A DNA stretch of 64,000 nucleotides. Source: Streptomyces bacillaris. Its GTDB lineage: Bacteria > Actinomycetota > Actinomycetes > Streptomycetales > Streptomycetaceae. Under the pieces are notes generated by a model. It ran no database searches, had not been told where the DNA came from, and was given only the letters and a program-made list of their open reading frames with translations. The stretch is from the NCBI RefSeq assembly GCF_003268675.1, contig NZ_CP029378.1, positions 7,626,001 through 7,690,000 of the forward strand, written 5' to 3'. The translations under genes and the position numbers were made by a program. Shown piece by piece: positions 1-10,700 of this stretch; the stretch's first letter is position 1; each line of letters opens with the position of its first letter.

Positions 1-1
1 C

Positions 2-211
2 GCGGCGCCGGTCGGCAGACTGACGTTGATGAAGTTCAGTCCCGCGCTCAACGACCGGGGCATCGTGCTGGGCGACGACGAAGTCAGCCTGCCCACGGCC
101 GTGTTGCCGGACACCGAACCCGCCGACGTCCGGGAACCGGCGGCGGTGCCGGACGGCGAACTGGAGCTGGTGCGCGCCCGCATCGCCGAGCTGACCGCGC
201 TCGCGATCTGA
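2..211 (+). CDS. C-terminal fragment of an unidentified polyketide-cluster protein (runs off left edge)
   Basis: An open frame enters from the left edge and stops at a TGA ending at 211, 24 bases before the PKS start at 236. About 69 residues are visible. The last third is charged and helical (ending ELTALAI), which could be a docking tail, but I recognise no catalytic motif. TTG/ATG codons at 26-31 are internal and no ribosome site precedes them, so this is a protein tail and not a small gene. Tight spacing to the next gene implies one operon. The function is unknown. Confidence 0.6.
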   Translation, partial: AAPVGRLTLMKFSPALNDRGIVLGDDEVSLPTAVLPDTEPADVREPAAVPDGELELVRARIAELTALAI

Positions 212-235
212 TCGCGGCCTCCGAAGGGACTGATC

Positions 236-3200
236 ATGAAACAGCTGCTGCTCGACCTTCTCTGGTCCCAGCTGCGCTCGCTCGGCGCGTTCCGCGAATC
301 CGGGCAGACTCCGGAGGCCGCACGGGAGTCGGCAGGCCTCGCGCCCGGGTACGGACCCTGGTTCGACGAGTGCCTGCGCATCTTCGAGGGGGCCGGCTAC
401 CTCGATCGGCGGGAGGGCAGGATCCTGCTCGACGATGCCAGGCCGCACCGGCCGATCGAGCAGCTGTGGCGCGCATGGGAGGCGGAGAAGCCCGCCTGGC
501 AGGGCAATCCCGACCTCGCGGCCACCCACCTCCTGGTGGAGACCGCCTTACGCGCCTTCCCCGACATCCTCGGCGGACGGCGGCCGGCCACCGAGGTCCT
601 CTTCCCCGGGGGATCGCTGGAGCTGGTGCAGAACGCCTACGCGACCAACCCGGCGTCCGCGTTCTTCAACCGGGTGCTGGCCGCCGACCTGGTGGCGCGG
701 CTGCGACGGCGGGCACAGGCCCGTACGGCGGACGGAGCGCGGATCCTGGAGATCGGCGCCGGTACGGGCGCCACGAGCGCCGTCGTCCTGGAGGCACTGC
801 GGTCCGCGCGGCTGGACGTGCGCGAGTACTGCTACACCGACATATCAAGGGCCTTCCTGCACCACGCGGAGCGCTCGTTCGGTGCGGCGAACCCCTGGCT
901 GACCTACGGAACCCTGGACATCGAGCGCCCGGTGGCGGAGCAGGGGCTCACCCTCGGCGCGTACGACGCCGTGGTCGCCGCCAACGTCCTCCACGCCACC
1001 CGGGACATCCGCCACACCCTGCGCAACGCCAAGGCGCTGCTCCGGCCCGGCGGAGTGCTGGTCCTGAACGAACTGACCGCGAACAACCTGCTCAGCCAGT
1101 TCTCGTTCGGCCTCCTCGACGGATGGTGGCGCTACGAGGACCCGCACCTGCGGATCCAGGGGAGCCCGCTGCTCTCCACGGACAACTGGCAGCGCGTCCT
1201 GACGCAGGAAGGATTCCGCGCGATCGCTCTGCCCGCGCAGAACGCCGAGGATCTGGGACAGCAGATCATCGTGGCCGAGAGCGACGGCGTCGTACGGCAG
1301 GCGGCCGCCGTACCGCGCCCGTCCGCGCCGCGAGCGGAGCCGATGCCCGAGAGCCCGGTGCGGGCCGTGGCCGGTCACAGTACCGGGAGCGAGCCCGGGG
1401 ACCGGCTGCGTGTTCACATCGAGGCGGTCGCGCTCGACGTGCTGGCAGAGGCGCTGGACATCCCGCGGTCGAGGATCGCGCGGGACGAGCCCTTCTCCGG
1501 CTACGGGCTCGATTCGATCTTCGCGGTGAACGTGGCCCGGACCCTCGGCGGGACACTCGGCATCGACCTCGACATCACCGTGCTGTTCGAGCACAACACC
1601 CTGGCCGAGCTGGGCGAGTTCATCGTCTCCGAGTACGCCGAGGAGCTGCGGGAGACGCTTCCGCCGGAGCCCGCACCGCCGGAGCCCGCACCGCCGGACC
1701 CGGCGCCCGATCCCGTACGGCCTCGGCCTCGGCCCGAGCCGGACGGGGCCGCGCTCGACGGCATGGCGATCGTCGGCATGTCCGCACGCTTCCCCGGGGC
1801 CGACGACGTCGAAGAGTTCTGGCGGATCGTCGAGCAGGGCAGACGCTGCATCACCGCACCGCCGGAGAAGCGTCCGGACTGGGCGGGCCACGGCGACGAG
1901 GCAGCCGCGCTGCGGGGCGGATTCCTCGACGGCGTGCATGAATTCGACCCTCTCTTCTTCCGCATGTCGATGACCGAGGCACGCCAGGTGACGCCGGAGC
2001 TGCGCCTGCTGCTGATGGCGTCGTGGAACGCCGTCGAGGACGCGGGCTACCGGCCTGCCGAGCTGCGGAACCGGCCCACGGGCGTCTTCGTCGCCACGAC
2101 GCAGAGCGAATACCGGCCCGCGGCCAGGGACCTGATGAGCCTGCCGTCGCCCGCGATGGTGCCCAACCGGATCTCGTACCTGCTCGACCTCAACGGCCCG
2201 AGTGAGCAGTACGACACGACGTGCTCGTCCTCGTTCGTGGCCCTGCACCGGGCAATCCGGTCCATCCGCGACCGCGAGTGCGAGCAGGCGATCGTCGGCG
2301 GGGTGAACCTGGTGATGTCGCCCGCGGGGTTCGGCGGGATGCGGGCCGCGGGGATGCTCAGCCCGGGCGGCGACGTCCGGCCGTTCCAGGAGGGTGCCGA
2401 CGGTACGGCGCGCAGCGAGGGCGTCGCCGCCGTACTGGTCAAACCGCTGAGGCGGGCCCTGGAGGACGGGGATTTCGTCCACTGCGTCGTACGCGGCACC
2501 GGCGTGGCCCACGGAGGCAGGGGCGTGTCCTTCACGGCACCGAACATCAGGGGCATGAAGACAGCCGTCGCGCACGCCCACGCCGACGCCGCGATCGCCC
2601 CGGGCGCCGTGGACTACATCGAGACCCACGGCATGAGTTCGCTGCTCGCGGACAGCGCGGAGCTGGCGGCGCTCGGCGCCGGACACCGCAGCGAGGACGG
2701 CGGGGAGGACGTGACGTATCTGGGCAACGTGAAGCCCTGCATCGGGCACACGGAGGTGGTCTCCGGCCTGGCCGCGCTGGTGAAGACCGCGCAGGCGATA
2801 CGGCACGGCGTCATCCCGGCGATCCCGGGGTTCGGGCAGCCGCACCCCGACCTCTCCCTCAAGGGGACGCGGCTGCGCATCGCCACGCGGAACCTGCCCT
2901 GGCCCGAGCGCACCGACGACGCCGGCCGCCCGCTGCCGCGCCGCGCGGGCCTGCACAGCTTCGGGATCGGCGGCGTGAACGCGTATGTCGTGCTGGAGCA
3001 GCACATCGCCTCCGAGAACCTCGCCTCCGAGAACCTCGCCTCCGCGAACCTGGACGACGACCCGGGTGCGCAGGTCCTCGTGCTCTCCGCGCGGAGCGCC
3101 GACGCCCTGCGCGAGCGGGCGCGCCGGCTGACGCACCGGCTGGCCGGGGCGGATCCGCGCTCCTGGGCGGACATCGCGTACACGTTGCAGGTCGGCCGGG

Positions 3201-4714
3201 AAGCGATGGGCTGCCGGCTGGCGTTCGTCGCGCGGAGTACCGACGAGGCCGCTCGCACCCTGGGCGGTTGGCTCGACGGTGACCCGGACACGCTCGCCCG
3301 CGTGGCGTTCACCGACGGCGTCGATCCCGCTGCCGAGGCCGGCCACGACGGGCAGCCGACGCACCTCGACGACGTGGCGGAACAGTGGGCCGCGGGCACG
3401 TCCATCGACTGGGAGCTGATGCATCGCGGCGCCCGGCGCAGGCGGATCCCCCTGCCCGGGTACCCCTTCGCGCGGCTGACGTGTTTCGCCGAGCAGACAC
3501 CGCAGCCGGATCAGGCCGCGCACACAGGCGTCGGCGTTCCGGAAGGCGAGGACGGCGACGCCTTCGTGGGTGATCTCGTCGCCTCGGTGCTGGGCCTGCC
3601 GCGCCACGAGATCGACGGCACGCGGTCGCTCGCGGACTACGGTCTCAACTCCCTGCTCCTGGTCGCGATGCTGGGCCGGATCAGCAGTGTGTTCCCGGGG
3701 TTCCGGCCCGAATGGTGGCAGCCGCACGACACGTTGAACGACGTGGTCGCGAGGCTGTCCCAAGCGGAGGCCCGCTCCACGCGCGCGTCGGCCCCGGAGC
3801 TGGTGCGCCTCAACGGCGCGACCGAGGGCAGGCCGGTCTTCTGGATCCACGGCGCCCTCGCCGGCGTCGAGTCCTACCGTACGATCGCCGGGCGGATCGA
3901 CCGGCCCTTCTACGGGATCCAGGCCCGCGGCCTGCTGACCGAGGACGCGCCGATCGAGGGCGTCACGGCCATGGCCGAGTACTACACCGGGATCATCCGC
4001 TCGGTGCAGCCCGAAGGGCCGTACGACGTCGGCGGATTCTGCCTCGGCGGCATCGTCGCCTACGAGGTGACCCGGCGGTTGCAGGAGCAGGGCCAGGACG
4101 TGGCCTCGCTGACGATGGTGGACTCGCCGGACGAGACGGGCCTGGCGAAGGCGAACGCGAACGGGTTCCAGTCGGCCCGGAGCGCGGCCCTCCAGGTCGT
4201 CAACTCCCTGCTCTGGCCGGCGGGGGAGAAGGACCCGGCGGTCCTGCGCGCCCGTCTGATCCACCGGGACGAGATCGCGGAGGCCCTGGACGAGGACGCG
4301 TTCGTCCTGCGGCTCGCGGAGCTGGCGGCCGAGCGCGGGCTCGCCATGAGACCCGACCGGACCGCGCGGTTCGTCGGACGCAACATGGCGATCCAGCTCG
4401 CCTACCGGCTCGGAGAGCACACCATCAGACCTCTGCCACGGCCGGAAGCCGTGGTGTGCACCTACTTCCGCAACCGGCGCGGGCTCTTCCTGGGCGAGGT
4501 CGAACCCTACTTCCAGGTCGCGGGCGAGACCTTCTCCCTCGACCACGTGAACTACCGGCAGGACTGGGAGCGCGAGCTGCCGGGCCTCCGCCTGGTGGAG
4601 ATCGACGCCGCGAACCACATGACGATCCTGAACGACGCGGGGCCGCTCGCCGCGATCGAGGAGACCTGCCTGGCGCTCTACGCGCCCGACGAGATCGGGG
4701 CCACCCGTGTCTGA
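236..4714 (+). CDS. Trans-AT-type polyketide synthase: cMT-ACP-KS-linker-ACP-TE
   Basis: A 1492-residue PKS with a GAAGGGA ribosome site before ATG 236. In order: a C-methyltransferase (about 1-360; SAM loop near 170-178 reads ILEIGAGTG); an ACP (about 390-470; phosphopantetheine Ser427 in GLDSI); a Pro/Glu linker; a ketosynthase (about 500-925; Cys663 in TCSSS, His798, His838); a trans-AT-style KS flanking/linker region with no acyltransferase (about 930-1090, ending in the usual YPF motif); an ACP (Ser1139 in GLNSL); and a thioesterase (about 1180-1490). The KS His798 lies in HGM instead of HGTGT. The TE nucleophile is Cys1269 (GFCLGG) instead of Ser, with Asp1296 and His1461 present. The TE makes this the chain-terminating protein although it is encoded before the loading-type PKS. 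It carries one TTA codon (548-550), so translation may depend on bldA. Its stop overlaps the next gene by 8 bases. It probably extends, alpha-methylates and releases the chain, with extender units supplied by the AT at 14155. Confidence 0.9.
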   Translation: MKQLLLDLLWSQLRSLGAFRESGQTPEAARESAGLAPGYGPWFDECLRIFEGAGYLDRREGRILLDDARPHRPIEQLWRAWEAEKPAWQGNPDLAATHLLVETALRAFPDILGGRRPATEVLFPGGSLELVQNAYATNPASAFFNRVLAADLVARLRRRAQARTADGARILEIGAGTGATSAVVLEALRSARLDVREYCYTDISRAFLHHAERSFGAANPWLTYGTLDIERPVAEQGLTLGAYDAVVAANVLHATRDIRHTLRNAKALLRPGGVLVLNELTANNLLSQFSFGLLDGWWRYEDPHLRIQGSPLLSTDNWQRVLTQEGFRAIALPAQNAEDLGQQIIVAESDGVVRQAAAVPRPSAPRAEPMPESPVRAVAGHSTGSEPGDRLRVHIEAVALDVLAEALDIPRSRIARDEPFSGYGLDSIFAVNVARTLGGTLGIDLDITVLFEHNTLAELGEFIVSEYAEELRETLPPEPAPPEPAPPDPAPDPVRPRPRPEPDGAALDGMAIVGMSARFPGADDVEEFWRIVEQGRRCITAPPEKRPDWAGHGDEAAALRGGFLDGVHEFDPLFFRMSMTEARQVTPELRLLLMASWNAVEDAGYRPAELRNRPTGVFVATTQSEYRPAARDLMSLPSPAMVPNRISYLLDLNGPSEQYDTTCSSSFVALHRAIRSIRDRECEQAIVGGVNLVMSPAGFGGMRAAGMLSPGGDVRPFQEGADGTARSEGVAAVLVKPLRRALEDGDFVHCVVRGTGVAHGGRGVSFTAPNIRGMKTAVAHAHADAAIAPGAVDYIETHGMSSLLADSAELAALGAGHRSEDGGEDVTYLGNVKPCIGHTEVVSGLAALVKTAQAIRHGVIPAIPGFGQPHPDLSLKGTRLRIATRNLPWPERTDDAGRPLPRRAGLHSFGIGGVNAYVVLEQHIASENLASENLASANLDDDPGAQVLVLSARSADALRERARRLTHRLAGADPRSWADIAYTLQVGREAMGCRLAFVARSTDEAARTLGGWLDGDPDTLARVAFTDGVDPAAEAGHDGQPTHLDDVAEQWAAGTSIDWELMHRGARRRRIPLPGYPFARLTCFAEQTPQPDQAAHTGVGVPEGEDGDAFVGDLVASVLGLPRHEIDGTRSLADYGLNSLLLVAMLGRISSVFPGFRPEWWQPHDTLNDVVARLSQAEARSTRASAPELVRLNGATEGRPVFWIHGALAGVESYRTIAGRIDRPFYGIQARGLLTEDAPIEGVTAMAEYYTGIIRSVQPEGPYDVGGFCLGGIVAYEVTRRLQEQGQDVASLTMVDSPDETGLAKANANGFQSARSAALQVVNSLLWPAGEKDPAVLRARLIHRDEIAEALDEDAFVLRLAELAAERGLAMRPDRTARFVGRNMAIQLAYRLGEHTIRPLPRPEAVVCTYFRNRRGLFLGEVEPYFQVAGETFSLDHVNYRQDWERELPGLRLVEIDAANHMTILNDAGPLAAIEETCLALYAPDEIGATRV
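3008..3052 (+). repeat. 15-bp in-frame tandem repeat x3 after the KS domain
   Basis: Three head-to-tail 15-base units encode ASENL, ASENL, ASANL directly after the KS. The first two are identical and the third differs at two bases. The repeat is in frame and lies at the KS-linker boundary, so length variation would be tolerated. Confidence 0.85.
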
Positions 4715-7700
4715 CCTGACCGCCGCCCGGACGTACGGCCGCCACGAGCCGGTGGCGATCGTCGGCATCGGCTGCCGACTGCCGGCCCGGATCGAGGACC
4801 CGACCGCGCTCTGGCAGGCACTGCTCGACGGCGTCGACGCGGTACGCCAGGTGCCGGACGACCGGTGGAACGCCACCGCCTGGGCCGAAGCGGAGGCGTC
4901 CGGCGGGGCGGCGAACCGCCGGGGCGGATTCCTCGACGACGTCACGGGCTTCGACGCGGAGTACTTCGGTATCCCACCGGCCGAGGCACGGCAGATGGAC
5001 CCGCAGCAGCGGATCGCCCTGGAGGTGGCGTGCGCCGCCGTCGAGGACGCGCGGCGTTCCACGGCGAGTCTCGCGGGCACCCGCACCGGCGTCTTCATGG
5101 GCGCGATGTGGCAGGAGTACCCGCTGTTCACGCAGGGCGCCGCCGAGGCGATCCACGCCCACTCGGCCATCGGCTGGGACAACTCGGTGATCCCGTCCCG
5201 CATCGCCTACGCGCTGGGGCTGCGCGGCCCCGCGATGGGCGTGGCGACCGCGTCCAGCTCCTCCCTCGTCGCGGTGCACCTCGCCGTGCAGAGCCTGCGC
5301 TCCGGAGAGTCGGACTTCGCCCTGGCCGGGGGCGTCAACCTGATGCTGCATCCGAACACCTCGGTCGCCATGACGAAACTCGGCACACAGAGCCCCGACG
5401 GCCTGTGCCGGGCCTTCGACGCCGACGGCGACGGCTACGCCCGGGGCGAGGGCTGCGCGGTGGTCGCGCTGCGCCGGCTCTCCGACGCGCTCGCGGACGG
5501 CGACCGCGTCTACGCGCTGGTGCACGGCAGCGCCGTCAACAACGACGGCGCGACGGACGGACTGACCGCCCCCGGCCACGAGGCGCAGACGGAGGTGCTG
5601 CGGTCGGCGTGGGAGAACGCCGGGGTCGCACCGTCGTCGGTGTCGTACGTCGAGGCGCACGGCACGGGCACGCCCCTGGGCGACGTGACGGAGGCGGGCG
5701 CGCTCGGCACCGTGTTCGCGCCCGACCGGCCCGCGCCGCTGCGCATCGGCTCCGCGAAGACGAACTTCGGCCATCTCGAAGCGGCGGCCGGTGTGCTCGG
5801 ACTCGTCAAGGCCGCACTGGCGGTGCACCACGGCGTCCTTCCGCCGAGCCTGCACTTCCGCACACCGAACCCGCGCATCGACTTCGCCGCCGAACGGCTG
5901 GACGTGGTCACCGAGGCGGCCGCCTGGCCGGACGGGCCGCGGTTCGCGGGGGTGAGCAGCTTCGGATACGGCGGCACCAACGCCCATGTCGCCCTCGGTG
6001 AGGCGCCCGGGAGCGCGCCGGTACCGGCCGCACCGGACGCGGGCGGGCCGGTCTGCCTGGCGGTGTCCGGCAGGAGCCCGAACGCGCTCGCGCGGAACGC
6101 CGCACGGCTGGCGAGCCACCTCGGGCAGTCGCCGGGCACGAGGCTGTCCGACGTCGCCCACTCACTGGCGACGACCCGTACGCACCACCCCACGCGCGGT
6201 GTGGTGATCGCCGGTACGACGGACGAGGCCGTGGCCGGTCTGCGGGCGCTCGCCGCCGATGAGAGCCACGACGCGGTGGTGACGGGCTTGGCCGCCGAGC
6301 GTGGCCGTGTCGCGTTCGTCTTCCCCGGCCAGGGCGCCCAGTGGTGGGGGATGGGCCGGTCGCTGTGGGAGGAGAGCGAGGCGTTCCGCGAGGCCGTGAC
6401 GGCCTGCGACGAAGCCCTCGCCCCGCACACCGGGTTCTCGGTCGCCGCAGTCGTACGGGGACAGGACGGGACCGCGCCGCCCTTCACCCGTACGGACGTG
6501 GTGCAGCCGGCGCTCTTCGCGATGTACGTCGGGCTCGCCGCGATGTGGCGCGCCTGGGGCGTCGAGCCCTCGGCGGTCGTCGGCCACAGCCAGGGCGAGG
6601 TGGCCGCGGCGGTCGTCAGCGGGGCGCTGAGCCTGGCGGACGGCGCCCGCATCGTGGCGCTGCGCGCCCGGGCCGTGCAGGACCATGCGCCGGACGGGGC
6701 GATGGGGCTCGTGGAGCGCCCGGTGGGCGAGGTCACCGAGCAGCTGGCGGCCTACGGCGACGCGCTGTCCGTCGCGGTGGTGAACACCGCGCGCTCGACC
6801 GTCGTGGCCGGAGACGCCGAGGCGCTGGACCGGTTCCTCGCGCAGATGGAGGCCACCGGCGCGTACTGCCAGCGCGTGGACGTGGACTACGCCTCGCACA
6901 GCCCCCACATGGACGCCCTGCTGCCCGCCCTGCGCGAACAGCTCACGGGCCTCGCCTCCACGGATACGGGGATCGCCTTCTATTCGAGCGTGACGGGGGA
7001 GCGGGCAGCCGGTCCGGAACTCGGCGCGGACTACTGGTGCCGCAACCTGCGCGAGCCGGTCCGCTTCGACCGCGCGCTGGAACGCCTGCGGGCGGACGGG
7101 TTCGGGACCTTCGTCGAGGTGAGCCCGCACCCGGTGCTCCAGATAGCCCTGGCGCAGGGAACCGAGGCCGACGCGGCGGCCGTCGTGGTGGGCACCCTGC
7201 GCCGTGATCGCGGAGGGCTCGAACAGCCGCTGCGGGCGCTGGCGGAGCTGCACGTCCAAGGGGTCCCGGTCTCCTGGCAGCGGGTGTTCCCGGCCTCCGA
7301 CACGTACAGGACGGACCTTCCGACGTACGCGTTCGAACACCGCCGCTACTGGCTGGACGAACACGACGACGCGATCCCGGCCGTCAGCACGGCTTCATGG
7401 CGCGAGGACGTGATGGCACTGCCCGAACCCGAGCGTCCAGGATCGGTGGTCGCACTCGTCACGCAGGAGGCCGCGGCCCTGCTCGGCCGTCCCGTGGACG
7501 CCGTGCGCCCCGACCTGACGCTGCGCGAACAGGGTTTCGACTCCCTCATGGTGGTCGAGCTGCGCAACCGGCTCAGCGCACGCACGCGGGTCCCGCTGCC
7601 CACGGTGCTCGCCTTCGACTACCCGACCCCGCAAGCGATCGCGACCCTGCTGCTGACGCACGCCGATGCACAGGACCCGCAGGACCGGGCCCCGGACGTC

Positions 7701-10700
7701 CCGCCCGCCGTCGCGGCGGCGCCCGTACGGCCCGATGATGACGACCCCGTCGTGATCGTGTCCATGGCCTGCCGGCTTCCGGACGGCATCGACACGCCCG
7801 AGGCGTTCTGGGACCTGCTCGCCGACGGCCGCGAAGCCTCCTCCCCGTTCCCCCAGCGCTGGGACGGATGGGATCTCGGCACGATCGAGGAGACGGAGCG
7901 CGCCGCCACCGGCAGGCGCTTCGAGCGCAAGGGCGGCTTCGTACGCGACGTCGAGGACTTCGACGCCGCGTTCTTCGGACTCAGCCCACGTGAGGCGCTC
8001 TCCCTGGACCCGCAGCAGCGGCTCGTCCTGGAAGTCGTATGGGAGGCGATCGAGCGGGCCAACCTGCGCACCGCGTCCCTCGAGGGCAGCAACACGGGCG
8101 TCTACATCGGCGCGATGAGTTCGGACTACGACGTCGCCCGCCGCTGGGACGTCGGGAGCAGCGACGGCTACAAGATCACCGGCAACGGGTCGAGCCTGAT
8201 CTCCGGCCGGGTGTCCTACACCCTCGGCCTGTCCGGGCCCGCGCTCACCATCGACACCGCGTGCAGCTCCTCGCTCGTGGCCCTGCGCCTGGCGTGCGAG
8301 GCGCTGCGCAGCGGCGAATGCGACCTGGCGCTCGCCGGCGGAGTGACCGTGATGAGCACCCCGCAGATCTTCGTCGAGTTCAGCCGCCTCAACGGGCTCG
8401 CTGCCGACGGCCGTTGCAAGAGCTTCGCCGACGACGCCGACGGGACGAGCTGGGCGGAAGGCTGCGGCGTCCTGGTCCTCAAGCGGCTCTCGGACGCGCG
8501 GCGCGACGGTGACCGCGTACTGGCCGTCGTACGGGGCACCGCCATGAACCAGGACGGCCGCAGCCAGGGCCTCACCGCCCCGAACGGCCTCGCGCAGCAG
8601 CGCGTGGTCCGCAGCGCCCTGGCCGACGGGGGCCTGACCCCGGCCGACATCGACGCCGTCGAAGCGCACGCCACCGGCACCGTGCTCGGCGACCCCATCG
8701 AGGCCGGAGCCCTTGCCTCGGTGTTCTCCGGCCGCGTACGACCCCTGCACCTGGGATCGGCCAAATCCAACATCGGCCACGCCCAGGCGGCCTCCGGCGT
8801 CATCGGCGTCATCAAGATGGTGCTGGCCCTCCAGCACGAACTCCTGCCCCGCACGCTCCACGCGGAGAAGCCGAACACCCGGATCGACTGGACCGGCGGC
8901 GAACTGGAGCTTCTGCGGGAGCCGAGGAAGTGGCCCCGGACCCGGCGGGTGCGTCGCGCCGGTATCAGCTCGTTCGGTATCAGCGGCACGAACACGCACG
9001 TCATCATCGAAGAAGCACCGGAGACACCGGAGGCCGTCGTCGCGGACCGGCCCGGCGACGATCTCGTCCACCCGCTGGTGATCTCGGGCACCGACACGGC
9101 CGCCCTGCGCGCGCAGGCCCGGCACTGGGCCGAGTGGCTCGACGCGCGGCCCGCCGCGCCGATGCGGGACATCGCCCACACCTCCGCCGTCGGCCGTACG
9201 CACTTCGACGCCCGCGCCGTGGTCTTCGCGGGCAACGCCACGGATGCCGCCGCAGCCCTGCGGGCGGTCGAGCCCGGCTCCGGCAAGCTGATGGGGAAGA
9301 TCGCCTTCGTCTTCGGCTGCCAGGAACCGCAGTTGACAGGGGTGGACCGCCAACTGCTGGAGCAGAGCGCGGTGTTCCGCGACACCGTGGCGGAGTGCGA
9401 CGCCGCCCTCGCGCCGTTGACCGGCTGGTCCGTGCTGAAGGTGCTGCGCGGCGAGGAGGACCGGAGCAGTCCGGATGCGCTGCCGTGCACGCTGTTCGCG
9501 ACCCACCTCGGACTCGCGGCGCTGTGGCGCAGCTGGGGTGTGGAGCCTGCGGCGGTGGCGGGCGACGCGCGGGGCGAGGTCGCCGCCGCCGTGGTGAGCG
9601 GGGCGTTGACCTTGGCGGACGGCGCCCGCGTCGTGGCCCTGCAAGCCCGCGCACGCTCGGGGGGCGCGGTCGGCGGTGCGATGCCGGGGATCGTTCCTGC
9701 CCGGACGTCCGTCCCCTTCCATTCGCGCCTGACGGGCGAGGTCGTACCGGGCCCGCAGCTCGGCGGGGACCACTGGTTCCGCGACCTGCCGGAGCCGGAG
9801 CCCAGGACGCTCGACCGCGCGCTGGAGCGGCTGCGCGGCGAAGGCTTCGGAGCGTTCGTCGAGATCGGCCCGCCCTCCGAAGGCTCACTGGGCGGCGTGG
9901 ACCAACTCTGGCGGGCGGCCGCCGAGTTGTTCGAGCGGGGCTTCCCGCTGGACTGGGAGCGAGTCCTCGGGCCCCAGTGCGCCGACAAGGTCGACATCCC
10001 GACGTACGCGTTTCAACGCCAGCGCTTCTGGATCGGCGAACTTCCTTCCGGGCCCGTTGCAGTGACGGCACGTCAATCTACGCACGGCCACCCGTGGTTC
10101 GACGCGACCACGACGCTCGCAGGCGGTGGCGGCCGCCTGTTCACCGGTCGGCTGTCGCTCGACGACGGCCCGTGGCTGGCCGATCACGTCGTCGGCGGGC
10201 AGGTCTACGTGCCGGGCGCGGGCCTGATCGACGCCGCGCTGTCCGCCGCCCGGACCGCGGGCGCCGACGCCCTGGCGGACCTCACGCTGCTGGAGCCGGT
10301 CGTCCTCCTGCCGGGCCGGGCACTGCGGATCCAGGCCACCGTCGGTGAGCCGGATGCGCACGGACGGCGCCCCTTCACGTTCCACAGCCAGCCCGAGGAC
10401 ACGGACGAACCGCTGGTCTGGCAGCAGCACGTGACCGGGGAGTGCGTGACCCGGGAGGGCGCCGACGCCACGGTGCCGTCGGACCTCGGCAACTGGCCGG
10501 TCCCCGATGCCCGGTCCCTCGACGTCGAGGCCTTCTACGGACGCGCCCTCGCGAACGGGCTCGACTACGGACCGGCGTTCCGGGGACTGCGCGAACTCAC
10601 CTGCCGCGACGGCGTCCACTATGCGCGGGTCTCCCTTCCCGACGCGCTGGACCCGGGCGAACACGGCCTGCATCCGGCGTTGTTCGACGCGGCACTCCAG

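Noticed and set aside
845..5203. Very long open frame on the minus strand across both PKS genes, and similar antisense frames elsewhere (e.g. 9885-13061, 16138-19086)
   Set aside because: They are antisense shadows caused by extreme third-position GC. Their translations are Arg/Gly/Val-rich with no domain, and strong PKS or UvrA domains lie on the other strand.
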